Source: Muribaculaceae bacterium
GTDB lineage: Bacteria; Bacteroidota; Bacteroidia; Bacteroidales; Muribaculaceae
Direction of reading: 5' to 3'
DNA: 64,000 bases
Assembly: GCA_022509085.1 (NCBI GenBank)
Contig: JAFLTW010000009.1
Span: 20,947 to 84,946 of the forward strand
A program made the translations under genes and the position numbers. Shown here piece after piece: positions 10,182-19,577 of this stretch. The stretch's first letter is position 1; each line of letters starts with the position of its first letter. The notes under the pieces were generated by a model, which saw only the letters and a program-made list of their open reading frames with translations, did no database searches and was not told where the DNA came from.

Positions 10182-10427
10182 GAAGAAAGTTGCAAACAAA
10201 TTTTCCTTTGACCCTTTGAGAAAAGCCCTAACGGTTTGCTCCGCTTCACTCATCGGATTTGCTCGTCTATATCTTGACCTTTCCTCATAGCGACAACGAC
10301 TATAAATCAAATCATCGGTAACCTCTTGATTATTACCTTTGAGAAGATTTATAATCTGTTGTCCCTGTTTGCTCCCGGCTTTCAACGAGTAACGATTTGT
10401 CGCAATCGATCCTTCAACCAAAATTTT

Positions 10428-11096
10428 CTAACTTCCCCAATATAAGTTTAAATTATCATAGATTAGTCGTACGTCCTCTATAATATCCGGAACCATTTTA
10501 TTTAGAAGAATAAGGTCTTCGTCGCTGTCAGGTAGTTCTTTGATTTTATCAAAGATTAAATTAGTATTGTCTTTAGAAGTGTTTAGTATTACTTCTGGAC
10601 ATAAATGGGATAAGACTATAATTAAATCTGAGAGAGCCTTAAAATTAGCCTTATTATTATAAATAACTTGTTTCGCCTGCTCTGAAAAAGCAATTTCTAA
10701 TTTACTAATATTCCCTACTTTGACTCTTGACGATTGATTGAATGGTTTGACAACGGGTACCAGAGTGTTATTTGTTGTCCATAGTTCAACAGACTTCTTT
10801 TCAGGAATTATTATAAGGACCCGAATATCTTCAACTAAGAGGGTTCCGATTGGGGTGGCGAACTGAATTTTCTCCGCCTTGGACTTTATTAAATCAGTGA
10901 ATTCTTTTTGAAGTTCGTCTCCCACACGGTCTGCTGTAAAAAATCTTTTAAAGAAAGGAGCATGAAATAAAATGCCATCACTTACAACGGGTTTAGATTG
11001 TAACCGACGGATTGCAATCCTAATCAAATCCTTGGGGTCATAACATTTAGCGTTATGCTCGTCTATATAGTCTATTATATTATTAATTTTCTGCAT
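10428..11096 (-). CDS. Hypothetical protein A of a three-gene island (paralogue-like to 11256..11885)
   Basis: 222-aa ORF, AT-rich island, same strand as neighbours. Confidence 0.7.
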   Translation of the reverse strand: MQKINNIIDYIDEHNAKCYDPKDLIRIAIRRLQSKPVVSDGILFHAPFFKRFFTADRVGDELQKEFTDLIKSKAEKIQFATPIGTLLVEDIRVLIIIPEKKSVELWTTNNTLVPVVKPFNQSSRVKVGNISKLEIAFSEQAKQVIYNNKANFKALSDLIIVLSHLCPEVILNTSKDNTNLIFDKIKELPDSDEDLILLNKMVPDIIEDVRLIYDNLNLYWGS

Positions 11097-11255
11097 GCCA
11101 CTACACGTTTTCGGTTAAAATACTTTTGATGAATTTTGCATAAAGACGGAAGCCGGAGCGAGCGTTGTTTAGTTCATTGAGATTCATTTCGCTTTCGTCA
11201 TTTCTTTGATGCGCTTTGTCGTAATTTATTTCTAAACGATATTAGGATTTGGAGA

Positions 11256-11885
11256 TTATTTCTTTTTCTCCTCACATAATATAAAGGATGCATGGTCTAA
11301 TAAATCATTCAGTTCTTTTATACAGGAATCTACAATTTCAGTTATCGACGGAAGATTTACCATAAAGTCCACGCTTTTTTTGATTTCAGAAGTAATCATA
11401 GAGCGTAGGGGAATATTTTTGTCACATAAATTTGAGAAAGTCTTCAAAGAAGGATATTTGTAGATGTTTTCAGTAAAATATTCTTTTAAAGCGTAGGTCG
11501 AAACAATTAGCTTGAGTGGAGAAACCTCCCTTATTTGAGTTTGAATAAATTCTACAGGTGGAGTAAGCATCACATAATCTTCCCCGGACTGAAGGACCAC
11601 CACAAGACGGTTCTCTTCGTCTATAAAGATATAGTCAACCTCATTTAAGGCAAACCGTCCTCCGGTAGTATAAAATGAAAGATTTTGTAAGGCTTTTTCA
11701 ATAACTTTTGAAAAGTTCTTTGAAAGCGAATCAGACAGTCTATTAGATAATAGATTGAAAAGATGAAAGTTTACAATAACCGACGGCTTCGTACCAGAGG
11801 TAAAACCGGCAGAACGAATATTTTTCCTAAATTTTTCTCTCAATTCAGAGAGTGGAAACATTTCAGTTGAAATTTTGGTAATCAT
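11256..11885 (-). CDS. Hypothetical protein B of a three-gene island
   Basis: 209-aa ORF; by-eye similarity to 10428..11096. Confidence 0.7.
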   Translation of the reverse strand: MITKISTEMFPLSELREKFRKNIRSAGFTSGTKPSVIVNFHLFNLLSNRLSDSLSKNFSKVIEKALQNLSFYTTGGRFALNEVDYIFIDEENRLVVVLQSGEDYVMLTPPVEFIQTQIREVSPLKLIVSTYALKEYFTENIYKYPSLKTFSNLCDKNIPLRSMITSEIKKSVDFMVNLPSITEIVDSCIKELNDLLDHASFILCEEKKK

Positions 11886-11925
11886 ATTACAAATATTAAG
11901 AATTTGTGGAGATCAAAAATGGTTA

Positions 11926-12675
11926 TTATTTATTTTTATCATTTAAAAAGAGAAAATATTTCTTTAGAGATGAAATGCCATTCTGGAGAGTCTTGGTGGC
12001 TTTATCTTCTCCATTATGGAGCCCTCTTGCATCAATTAGGTTGGCTAAAATCTCTTCTCTGTTGTCTTTATTTTTTAAAGTTGAAGCAAATTCAATAAGA
12101 TTACCATCCCGGTCAACCAAGTGGTTCAGAAGGGAACCAACAGTCCTGGCAGCCGATGCTTCTTTTTTTGCATTTTCGTAATCCATACCCAATTCATCAC
12201 AAAGCCAATCAATAAATTCATCACCGAAAGGAAGATTGATTGTCTTGTATTCGGTCATTGAGTCCTCTCCAGCGATGAATGCGATAAAGTCTCGATAAGC
12301 CAAGATGGCACGCAATTCTTCTTTAGTATAAGAATCATTATCACGGTCTAATTCCTCTTGAATAGCCTCGACATAACATATTGCCAAATCCACTGCGCCC
12401 TCCTTTGTCAAGGTATTGCCGGTTTTGGCTGGTATTTCCTCAATGAATTTGCGCAGTAAATCATAGAGATCAAGCCCTACAACTTCAAATAGTCTTTCAT
12501 AGGCAGACATATAGTGATTTATATATCTGCTAGCACTTTCTTCTGTTATTTGGCGATTTTCAATGAGCCATCTTTTAAATTCATCTTCCATATAAGGAAT
12601 AATGAGAACTCCATCGAAAAGCTCATCTTCCGAAAAGCTTTCTAAATAATCATTAACATTAAATTCTTCTTTCAT
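11926..12675 (-). CDS. Hypothetical acidic alpha-helical protein C of the island (recombinase N-terminal SAM-like region possible)
   Basis: 249-aa ORF; EFKRWLIENRQITEESASRYINHYMSAYERLF resembles a core-binding domain; TAACTTTG promoter on minus strand at ~12704. Confidence 0.7.
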   Translation of the reverse strand: MKEEFNVNDYLESFSEDELFDGVLIIPYMEDEFKRWLIENRQITEESASRYINHYMSAYERLFEVVGLDLYDLLRKFIEEIPAKTGNTLTKEGAVDLAICYVEAIQEELDRDNDSYTKEELRAILAYRDFIAFIAGEDSMTEYKTINLPFGDEFIDWLCDELGMDYENAKKEASAARTVGSLLNHLVDRDGNLIEFASTLKNKDNREEILANLIDARGLHNGEDKATKTLQNGISSLKKYFLFLNDKNK

Positions 12676-13033
12676 ATAATTTGTTTTTATGATTTTACAG
12701 CCGCAAAGTTACGAAAATAACTGCCAGTTATCGGCACTAGATAACTTGTAATTTTCGGGAACTCCCTCTAGATATTGCGAAATAGACGTTGCTCCAGAGT
12801 TCCATTAATAATTACTTTTTTAAAATTTTTAGGCAAATTTTCTGGTTTTAACTTCACATGCAACCCACTTAAAAACACAATTCCAATATCATATTGAAGC
12901 GTAGCTACAGACCGTTATCACACACGTCTTGCACGATAGTTGCATAGAGGACGCTTTCAATATAGGTATTCTTAATAACATTTTGGTTGCCGCAGGCCTC
13001 TCCTCGTTGGCGTTAAAATTATACAAAAAGAAA

Positions 13034-13119
13034 GCGTGAGAGTCTGTATCTCTACTCGTCTCACACATGGAGGCTCTGGATTGCCTTTCGGAATGAAACG
13101 AGCAGTTAGAGCCTCACGC
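13034..13119. other. Palindrome-rich noncoding element, two hairpins
   Basis: GTGAGA(13036-13041)/TCTCAC(13059-13064) and GAGGCTCT(13070-13077)/AGAGCCTC(13108-13115); T-run on minus strand after the first arm. Confidence 0.45.
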
Positions 13120-13524
13120 GGTTATGTGATATACCATCCCCTCGCGGAGATATTCAATGTATTCACACCCGAAAGGCATCCATCACTGCTTCATTTGACT
13201 CCGATTGAAATTTTCCAGATTTCCATGTGTCAAATGAGCGTCGATAAACGCTTTTTTCAATATGTCTCTGTCAATCCGGAGATTGACAATGCGAAGTTAA
13301 TAAATTATCGCGAAAAATATAGCAACTATGATAAAATTTTTATTCGTTTAACTGGATCTTATATGAAGATTCTTAATTTTGCAACTGCCAAGAGAGGCAT
13401 CGATGATCACATTACTTTCTGACCTTCACAATTAAAGACGAATTCTGACGTGCAAAAAGACTTGCAAGTTGAAAAAAGAGAGATTTAAAGTATTGGAAGA
13501 CAATGTGGTAAGCTTGGTTTCCCC

Positions 13525-13570
13525 TCTCATAATCAGGGAGCCCTTGGTTCAAGCCCAAGTGGGACCACAA
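13525..13570 (+). repeat. Copy 4 of tRNA 3' end (att-like direct repeat)
   Basis: CTCATAATCAGGGAGCCCTTGGTTCAAGCCCAAGTGGGACCACAA matches the anticodon loop to 3' end of the tRNA at 8315. Confidence 0.9.
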
Positions 13571-13590
13571 GTGTGGTTGGGATAGTTTAT

Positions 13591-13632
13591 GATAACTGGA
13601 AGTATCTTTATAGTTACAAACGTAATATATAA
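13591..13632 (+). pseudogene. 3'-terminal fragment of a nitroreductase gene
   Basis: Encodes DNWKYLYSYKRNI*, nearly identical to the C-terminus of 26315..27112 (DNWKYLYSYKRNN*). Confidence 0.75.
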
Positions 13633-13682
13633 TATGAAACTGACCCAAAGGGCCGCTTTCATATTATTGACTGTGTCTACTA

Positions 13683-13800
13683 CATCTTGTTTTCGTGTGT
13701 TGTGATGTCTGCGTCTTCCTTGATGACAGTTGCAGAGTTGAGCGAGAACGTAGCACGGGCTTCAATGCCGGCCTCGTTCTCAACGGAATTGAAATTAAGA
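13683..13800 (-). pseudogene. 3'-terminal fragment of a cupin-like gene
   Basis: Reverse strand reads ...ARATFSLNSATVIKEDADITTHENKM*, sharing EDADITTHENKM* with the cupin at 31499..31909. Confidence 0.7.
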
Positions 13801-13818
13801 CTTTAGCTCCAATCATAG

Positions 13819-14742
13819 TTATTCGGCGTCTTTGGGGTCGTCAATCGACGGGTCCATGTCAATGTTGTTGCGGTTGAGTGGCCATAGGAGAACCTTTTCA
13901 AAGATATGGTTCAGTCTGAACGACATCACTTCGTTTAGATATTCCATGGGATTAAGCTCATCAGAGCAGAGATGCCCAATTTCATCGTAAACAACGTCAT
14001 CCGGTTTTACGAATACTGGGCCGCAGACATTTGTAAGAATATAGGGACAGCAATCATCAATCATGTGAATATCCTCGGGGTTGTCAAGATATTCTACACA
14101 TTTATCCCCGGTTACGAAGACCCGCAACATATACATGATATAATCACGGTTGTTATCTTGATAAAAGGCAACAACCTTTTCTCCCTCGATAGGCTTAATC
14201 TTAGGCTCGTCATAAAATCCACCGAAGCGCATATAGCAAGTGCCCTTGCGGTTTAATTCTTCTACCATGTCTCGAAACTCTCGGAGGTCGAGTGTGGTTG
14301 CGCGGAGGAAATCAGGCATAACAATTAACGGTTTGTTGCTTTGGAGATAAATTGTAATTCGTAAGCGCTTGTTAACATTGCCGTAATTCTTATAGGTAGT
14401 GATTTTGGCTGAAATCTTTTCGCCAAAACCGGCATCGAGCATACGGGCAAGTTCCTCGTTTTGGTTTCGAGGTATGTAGCCGAGAATAAAATCGAAATCG
14501 AAATCGTCCGAGTCTCCATCGTAATCATCAGCCAAAACAACAGCTACGGCATTCGAGTCGTGTTTATTGTTTCTATCTCGTACTAAAGCTATTTCCGTTC
14601 CTTCTTCAAGCTCATTCCAAATATCGTCGTCAGCTTCGATGTGGAAGCATGTTCCTGCAACGGCACACTCCTTGAAGAACACGGATTGATATTCAAAATG
14701 AGGCTCCCAATATCGCGGATCCCGCATATGTATTGATGTCAT
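13819..14742 (-). CDS. HIRAN-domain protein (start likely MTSIHMRD)
   Basis: VAGTCFHIEADDDIWNELEEGTEIALVRDRNNKHDSNAVAVVL...LGYIPRNQNEELARMLDAG fits the HIRAN pattern. Confidence 0.75.
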   Translation of the reverse strand: MTSIHMRDPRYWEPHFEYQSVFFKECAVAGTCFHIEADDDIWNELEEGTEIALVRDRNNKHDSNAVAVVLADDYDGDSDDFDFDFILGYIPRNQNEELARMLDAGFGEKISAKITTYKNYGNVNKRLRITIYLQSNKPLIVMPDFLRATTLDLREFRDMVEELNRKGTCYMRFGGFYDEPKIKPIEGEKVVAFYQDNNRDYIMYMLRVFVTGDKCVEYLDNPEDIHMIDDCCPYILTNVCGPVFVKPDDVVYDEIGHLCSDELNPMEYLNEVMSFRLNHIFEKVLLWPLNRNNIDMDPSIDDPKDAE

Positions 14743-14764
14743 TGCATAATTAAATATAAAGGAT

Positions 14765-15352
14765 TTATTTGATTGCTCTCCAATCAAATTTATTAGGTTT
14801 ATATTCAGTCCACTGCCACTTGCCGTTAGGGTGTATTTCACCGAGATAATGACCGCCTAAAACACCTTTTATGCTTCTGGTACTGGTTGCAATGTCACCA
14901 TCGTCAAACATCTGAGAATTATCGTCTTCACTATAGCAGTTAAGGAGAACAGGCTTGAAGTAATCTATCATTTGAGATAGGTTCATAGACTTCATGTTAT
15001 TGAGAATTTCAGCTTCATCTATATCATGGAACTTAATCATAAGCCAACCGATATTGTTAACAATGGAGTCTTCTGAAATCTCCGGATGGTGCTTAAGCCA
15101 ATTACGGATTGCTTTCTTGAAATCATAGCCTCTAAGCAACATAAAGCCTAAATCAAGTAACCGTTCTTCATCAGATAAAGATTGATATTCCGATGAAAAA
15201 CTATCGACATAGGCTTTAATATGATGTGGAAAGTCAAAGTCGCCGTACATAAAGTACTTGTCTTTATGAAGAGGGCGCTTAAATGAAATTGCCGGCTTAT
15301 TAATATTCATAAATGGATTCTTAATAGACGAAAATTTTATTTGTTCTGACAT
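14765..15352 (-). CDS. Hypothetical protein
   Basis: ORF starting MSEQIKFSS, overlapping upstream gene, in co-directional cluster. Confidence 0.6.
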   Translation of the reverse strand: MSEQIKFSSIKNPFMNINKPAISFKRPLHKDKYFMYGDFDFPHHIKAYVDSFSSEYQSLSDEERLLDLGFMLLRGYDFKKAIRNWLKHHPEISEDSIVNNIGWLMIKFHDIDEAEILNNMKSMNLSQMIDYFKPVLLNCYSEDDNSQMFDDGDIATSTRSIKGVLGGHYLGEIHPNGKWQWTEYKPNKFDWRAIK

Positions 15353-15602
15353 CGAGGAGATTGGCCATTTTGAAACGCATAATGTCTTTATAAAGACAAA
15401 GGGCGAGAGAAAGAGAACTTTCAAAGATGTAACTCTTGCCGTCCTTGGTGTCAATCTTGCAATATTCAGCCGTCACTTCATCTGTGCCGTCAAGGTCAGT
15501 ATTGTCAATTACATATATATCTTTCACATTGGGAAGATATATTTTTGTGGGCTTGTCCTTATAGAGCTCCACAATCTCTACATATTCATTAAGTATTGCC
15601 AT
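15321..15602 (-). CDS. Hypothetical protein (93 aa)
   Basis: ORF in tight co-directional cluster. Confidence 0.6.
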   Translation of the reverse strand: MAILNEYVEIVELYKDKPTKIYLPNVKDIYVIDNTDLDGTDEVTAEYCKIDTKDGKSYIFESSLSLALCLYKDIMRFKMANLLDVRTNKIFVY

Positions 15603-15612
15603 AGTTTAAGTT

Positions 15613-15768
15613 TTAGTCCCAGTCGTTTAGATTATCTACAAAGTTATCTACGTCGGAGTCGTCGAAATATTCTCCGAGTTCACCGGTATATTCATGATCG
15701 GTGAAATCCACCCACATATTGTGTTCGGTATCGCCGTTATATGTAGCGAGGTCATCGAGGTCGTCCAT
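15613..15768 (-). CDS. Highly acidic 51-aa microprotein
   Basis: MDDLDDLATYNGDTEHNMWVDFTDHEYTGELGEYFDDSDVDNFVDNLNDWD*; ATG is 2 nt after the stop of the HNH gene; absent from the ORF track because of its length. Confidence 0.65.
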   Translation of the reverse strand: MDDLDDLATYNGDTEHNMWVDFTDHEYTGELGEYFDDSDVDNFVDNLNDWD

Positions 15769-15770
15769 TA

Positions 15771-17366
15771 CTATTCATGAATCATTTTAGCATAATCTAT
15801 CCCTTCAGTAAGAACTTGAACACCGTCGGGTGTTTTACCAGTGTCGAAAATGTTTCTCCAGTAACTCTGGTCCTTTTTGCCTGAAAAAATAGATGAAGCT
15901 AACCCTCTGTCTTTCCATATAGATAATTGAGAAATGGCTCTAATGAAGTTTCTCAAATTAATCCATAATTGATCTGGAAATTGATTTTGAAAAACGCTAG
16001 TTTGATTAAACCGCTTACCTGTCATGTGGAAAAACATTTTGATAATATCAAGCAAATAGGGAGTCCAAGCATACATGACTTCTTCTTTGCTCATCCTATA
16101 TGCTACAAGGTGATCATCCGTAATGTCGGAATCTTTTTGGGCGATTATTCTATTTTCAATTCTATTCAAGCCAATTTCTTGATTGAATTTACCAATATAT
16201 AATTCCTCTGTTATTATTGAAAGCAATTTACATATCTGACTTATTTCCAATTCTCTCGGATTCATTCCATCCTCTGTTTTGAAATCCATAGGAGTAGATA
16301 AAATCTGTTTAGAGTCGAGGAACTTTGCAAGAAAGATTTTGTCATATGTACTATGAGAGAGAGGTAGGGATTTACCTTTACCTTCGAAATCAATATAGTC
16401 CTTCATTTTATTGTCTCGAGATGTCGTAATAGAACTTCTTATGGCATCGAGAATATAAGTCTTCATTTTTACCCCTTTGAAATAATCACAGAGGGCGGTT
16501 TCAGAGAAACTAAAATCATCTTCACTCAATTTGTGAGCAGTTTGATATTCTTTGACTTTCTCATTGTACTGAGTGTTGTTCAGTTGTCGCATTATAGCTT
16601 TATCAAAAGCAATCTGTCTTAATTTACTTCCAGCATTAGCATTGGTTTCCGTTAAGACCCTAACGTCAACATCAATAAACAGGCGTACTAAAATACTTCT
16701 CGCACCAAGTAATATTTGGGCTACCGCCTTATGTTGACCATCAAACACTTTAATCTTATTTTCATCTATCCGAGCTAATGTCAGATGTAGTTGAGGATTT
16801 TTCTTGTAAAATTCCTTAACCAAAAGATTAATGCTACTATTTATGCCTCGGGGATTAATTAATTCATCGTGATACAAATATTCAATTGGTACTTCAATAA
16901 AAGCACTTTTAGCTCCCGATTGAAAGTCAGTATAAATTTTAGACTTATTTACTTGAGAATTTCCTAATTTATCGAAAGTATACTTTATTTCGTTTCCCTC
17001 AACCTTGTATTGAAAGTCGTACTTAGAACCATCCTCTTTCAATAATAAATCCTTTAATGAAGCTGCTCTGTTCTCGCTTTTAGAAACTCTGTCCTGAATA
17101 ACTTTCAGACGATGGAGAGCTCTTGCAACGCTCAGATGGGCATCTTGCTTTGATTTATTACATGATTCATGAGTTATAGCAAAATTGCTTTCATGATCTT
17201 TACCGCCCGTATTAAGGGGAACAATGTGATCAATATTAGTTGAATGAATATCTAAATCAATTGGTTGTTGACAAATGTAGCAACAACCTTTTTGGATATT
17301 ATGAAGCTTTATCGAAAGATTTTTATAGTCTTCGGAGCTTAGATTTCTTAGGTATATACTTGACAT
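15771..17366 (-). CDS. HNH endonuclease domain fused to a DGQH(R/K)/ParB-like domain
   Basis: CYICQQPIDLDIHSTNIDHIVPLNTGGKDHESNFAITHESCNKSK (HNH); IKVFDGQHKAVAQILLGARSILVRLFID (DGQH-type). Confidence 0.8.
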   Translation of the reverse strand: MSSIYLRNLSSEDYKNLSIKLHNIQKGCCYICQQPIDLDIHSTNIDHIVPLNTGGKDHESNFAITHESCNKSKQDAHLSVARALHRLKVIQDRVSKSENRAASLKDLLLKEDGSKYDFQYKVEGNEIKYTFDKLGNSQVNKSKIYTDFQSGAKSAFIEVPIEYLYHDELINPRGINSSINLLVKEFYKKNPQLHLTLARIDENKIKVFDGQHKAVAQILLGARSILVRLFIDVDVRVLTETNANAGSKLRQIAFDKAIMRQLNNTQYNEKVKEYQTAHKLSEDDFSFSETALCDYFKGVKMKTYILDAIRSSITTSRDNKMKDYIDFEGKGKSLPLSHSTYDKIFLAKFLDSKQILSTPMDFKTEDGMNPRELEISQICKLLSIITEELYIGKFNQEIGLNRIENRIIAQKDSDITDDHLVAYRMSKEEVMYAWTPYLLDIIKMFFHMTGKRFNQTSVFQNQFPDQLWINLRNFIRAISQLSIWKDRGLASSIFSGKKDQSYWRNIFDTGKTPDGVQVLTEGIDYAKMIHE

Positions 17367-17519
17367 GAAAAAAAATGTTACATTGGGTTTATTATTGACT
17401 CGACTAATGCGATTTCATCGGTGTCAAGGTTATATTATTTATAAGTTTCTGCAAATTTACCAATTTTGTACTTAAACTTAAAACTTGAGCGTCAAAAATT
17501 TATGATATTTTTAATATTT

Positions 17520-18080
17520 AAGGTTCAATTTGTATAATGTTAGGTGCTTGAAGATTAGAATAATCTGCGTTCATTATGGCTCCGTTGTAGAAAATTATAT
17601 CGTTTTGATTGAGGGTCCCGTGCTGTGCGAGGGTATGTACGAAAAGATGGACTTTAAGATAGAGCGAAGGCAATTTGCCGAGTAGTTCTTCCGAGCCATA
17701 AATGATGTTATCATCAAAATCTAAAAACCATAGGCCGGAGAATGGGTTATGAGGACGTTGGTGTCAGATGGAATTTTCTCATAGAATTTCGTCTGACGGC
17801 CCGTAACACATCTTCCATAAACATAGGCATCCCATAGAATTTGACACCATCAATCTTTATTCCGGAGTTGCATAGGTAATGAAAGTTGGGGTCGAGTCCA
17901 TCAATATGGGCTCCATAGAGACATGCATCAGGGTTTCCACAGATGAAGATTTTATACTTGTGCGATAATTCGCAAAACCAATTAAGGAAGTCGATTGCCT
18001 CGGGTTCAGATCAGGTCATGGTAAAGTCTCCTGAATGAACGACAATGTCAGCTTCGGGAAGGTTGTGGAGGTGATGACGC
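17520..18080 (-). pseudogene. Degenerate calcineurin-like metallophosphoesterase
   Basis: Reverse-strand fragments EADIVVHSGDFTM, EAIDFLNWFCELSHKYKIFICGNPDACLYG, KIPSDTNVLITHSPAYGF interrupted by stops and frameshifts. Confidence 0.7.
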
Positions 18081-18230
18081 GCCCAGTGGGTATCTTAAAG
18101 ATGGAGTATCTACAAAATTACAAATTCGGATGTTTCATTTTATAATACGAGTTAAATATTTGGAAAGAAATTTTAATGTCTTACGTTTGATACATTCGGT
18201 ATGTAACCTTGCAAATATCAAACTGAGTGA

Positions 18231-18374
18231 ATGATGAAAACATTTTTGATTATTGCCATCAATACTCCTGAATGGGTGGAAGGGTACCTTTCTTGGTTTG
18301 ACGCCAAACTGAAAGCAAACAGTATTATTGAAGTATCGTGGGGAGATGGAATGACTTCATTTAGACAAGGCTGA
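18231..18374 (+). CDS. Short ORF, 47 aa, possibly a 5' gene fragment
   Basis: MMKTFLIIAINTPEWVEGYLSWFDAKLKANSIIEVSWGDGMTSFRQG*; protein-like composition, ends inside the antisense gene tail. Confidence 0.4.
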   Translation: MMKTFLIIAINTPEWVEGYLSWFDAKLKANSIIEVSWGDGMTSFRQG

Positions 18375-19052
18375 CAAGAATTTTTCCCAATTCTCTTCCC
18401 CCATATTATTTTTGGTTAGATAAACACGTTGAGGATTATGAAGAATAATTTTGTTTGCATAATTTTTTAAGTCTTCGCCTAAACCATTCTCTTTAATCCC
18501 CTCCCATTTACTTTGAGCACGCATTATTATAATAAGTTTATTCTAGTCCATAGCCTTGCGTAATAGATGGTTCCTAAACTCGTCTGAAGGGAGAGATGGG
18601 AAGGCAAACATTTTAGAAGAATGATAGGGGAAAAATTCAAGCACAAAAAGTTGAGGTTTGTGTCCCAGTTCTTTTTGTAAAGACTTTGTCATTTTTTGCC
18701 ACCAACCTATACCATCATGTTTGGTTGGAGCTATTTTTTCAGATAACCAAAAGAATTCCTTATATCGAAGATTCAAATTTTCTATAAGTTCATTATAAAA
18801 CAGGTCTTTATATTCTTTAGGTATAAAAACACTATCCTTTTCCTTATTCTCCTTCGTAAAATTTGAATCTATTCTCCCCGGATTACCATTCAAACAAATC
18901 ACACTGCTATTTACATTGCCGGCAAATGGTTCCGGTAGAGTATTTATTTGAATTTTATCCTGAAACCTGGTGCTGTTAAGAATTTCTTCATCACATTTGG
19001 CATAAAGTTGGTTCCAGTTTATATTTTTCCAGGGATTTTCCATTTTATTCAA
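18357..19052 (-). pseudogene. Hypothetical protein (uracil-DNA-glycosylase-like features) with one in-frame TAG
   Basis: ORF 18543..19052 ends at TAG, same frame continues for 61 codons (NKLIIIMRAQSKWEGIKENGLGEDLKNYANKIILHNPQRVYLTKNNMGEENWEKFLSALSK*). Confidence 0.6.
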
Positions 19053-19106
19053 ATTTTAGAGTCATTAAAATTATGTTTTCTTTAAATCGGATGAACTTCA
19101 TATTCA

Positions 19107-19577
19107 CTATTCATCTTCAGTTATAATAGCTTTTACGATATCCTTTATTGTAAAAAGGAAAATGCAGTTAGATGTGCAGTACCAGGCGGAATTGGGATAA
19201 ACCGACTGAAAGCGATTATAATCTTCTTCGTGGTTCTTGTCGAAAAAGCCATAAGTATAGCAACGGTCGAATTCGGAAATATTATTTAGATCATTGAACT
19301 CAACCTTAGGATTTATGAGGATTTTGCGCTGACGTTTTAGCCGTTGAGCAACGGTGGCAGAGTTACCGACGGCTATAACCCATAAGGGATGATGTTTCGC
19401 CACTTCCTCGGGTATGAATTTAACAAGGTCGTGTTCAAACAAAACATCATTAGTATATATATTACCGATATCTCCACACTCCAATTCGTCGTTAATTTCG
19501 GCAATCATGAAATCATTCTTTTCATCCATCGTAGGATTGATAAGGTCAAATTTACGGAGAAAAATAAGATTGTTCAT
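19107..19577 (-). CDS. Hypothetical protein, possibly YqiA-like alpha/beta fold
   Basis: GNSATVAQRLKRQRKILINPKVEF; abuts upstream gene with 1-nt overlap. Confidence 0.55.
   Translation of the reverse strand: MNNLIFLRKFDLINPTMDEKNDFMIAEINDELECGDIGNIYTNDVLFEHDLVKFIPEEVAKHHPLWVIAVGNSATVAQRLKRQRKILINPKVEFNDLNNISEFDRCYTYGFFDKNHEEDYNRFQSVYPNSAWYCTSNCIFLFTIKDIVKAIITEDE

Noticed and set aside
9905-10249. ORF antisense to the AAA-ATPase-like gene
   Set aside because: Antisense to a well-supported CDS and crosses the tRNA repeat.
10122-10421. ORF ending FFFVVPLGLEPRSCLDFILRF as a gene
   Set aside because: Its C-terminus is translation through the tRNA 3'-end repeat (LGLEPRS-type artefact); no promoter or family support.
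13036-13422. 128-aa plus-strand ORF as a protein
   Set aside because: Its start region is the palindromic noncoding element; no recognisable domain and weak coding character.
13412-13648. ORF containing LWSHLGLNQGLPDYE
   Set aside because: Also runs antisense through a tRNA 3'-end repeat and a nitroreductase fragment; spurious.
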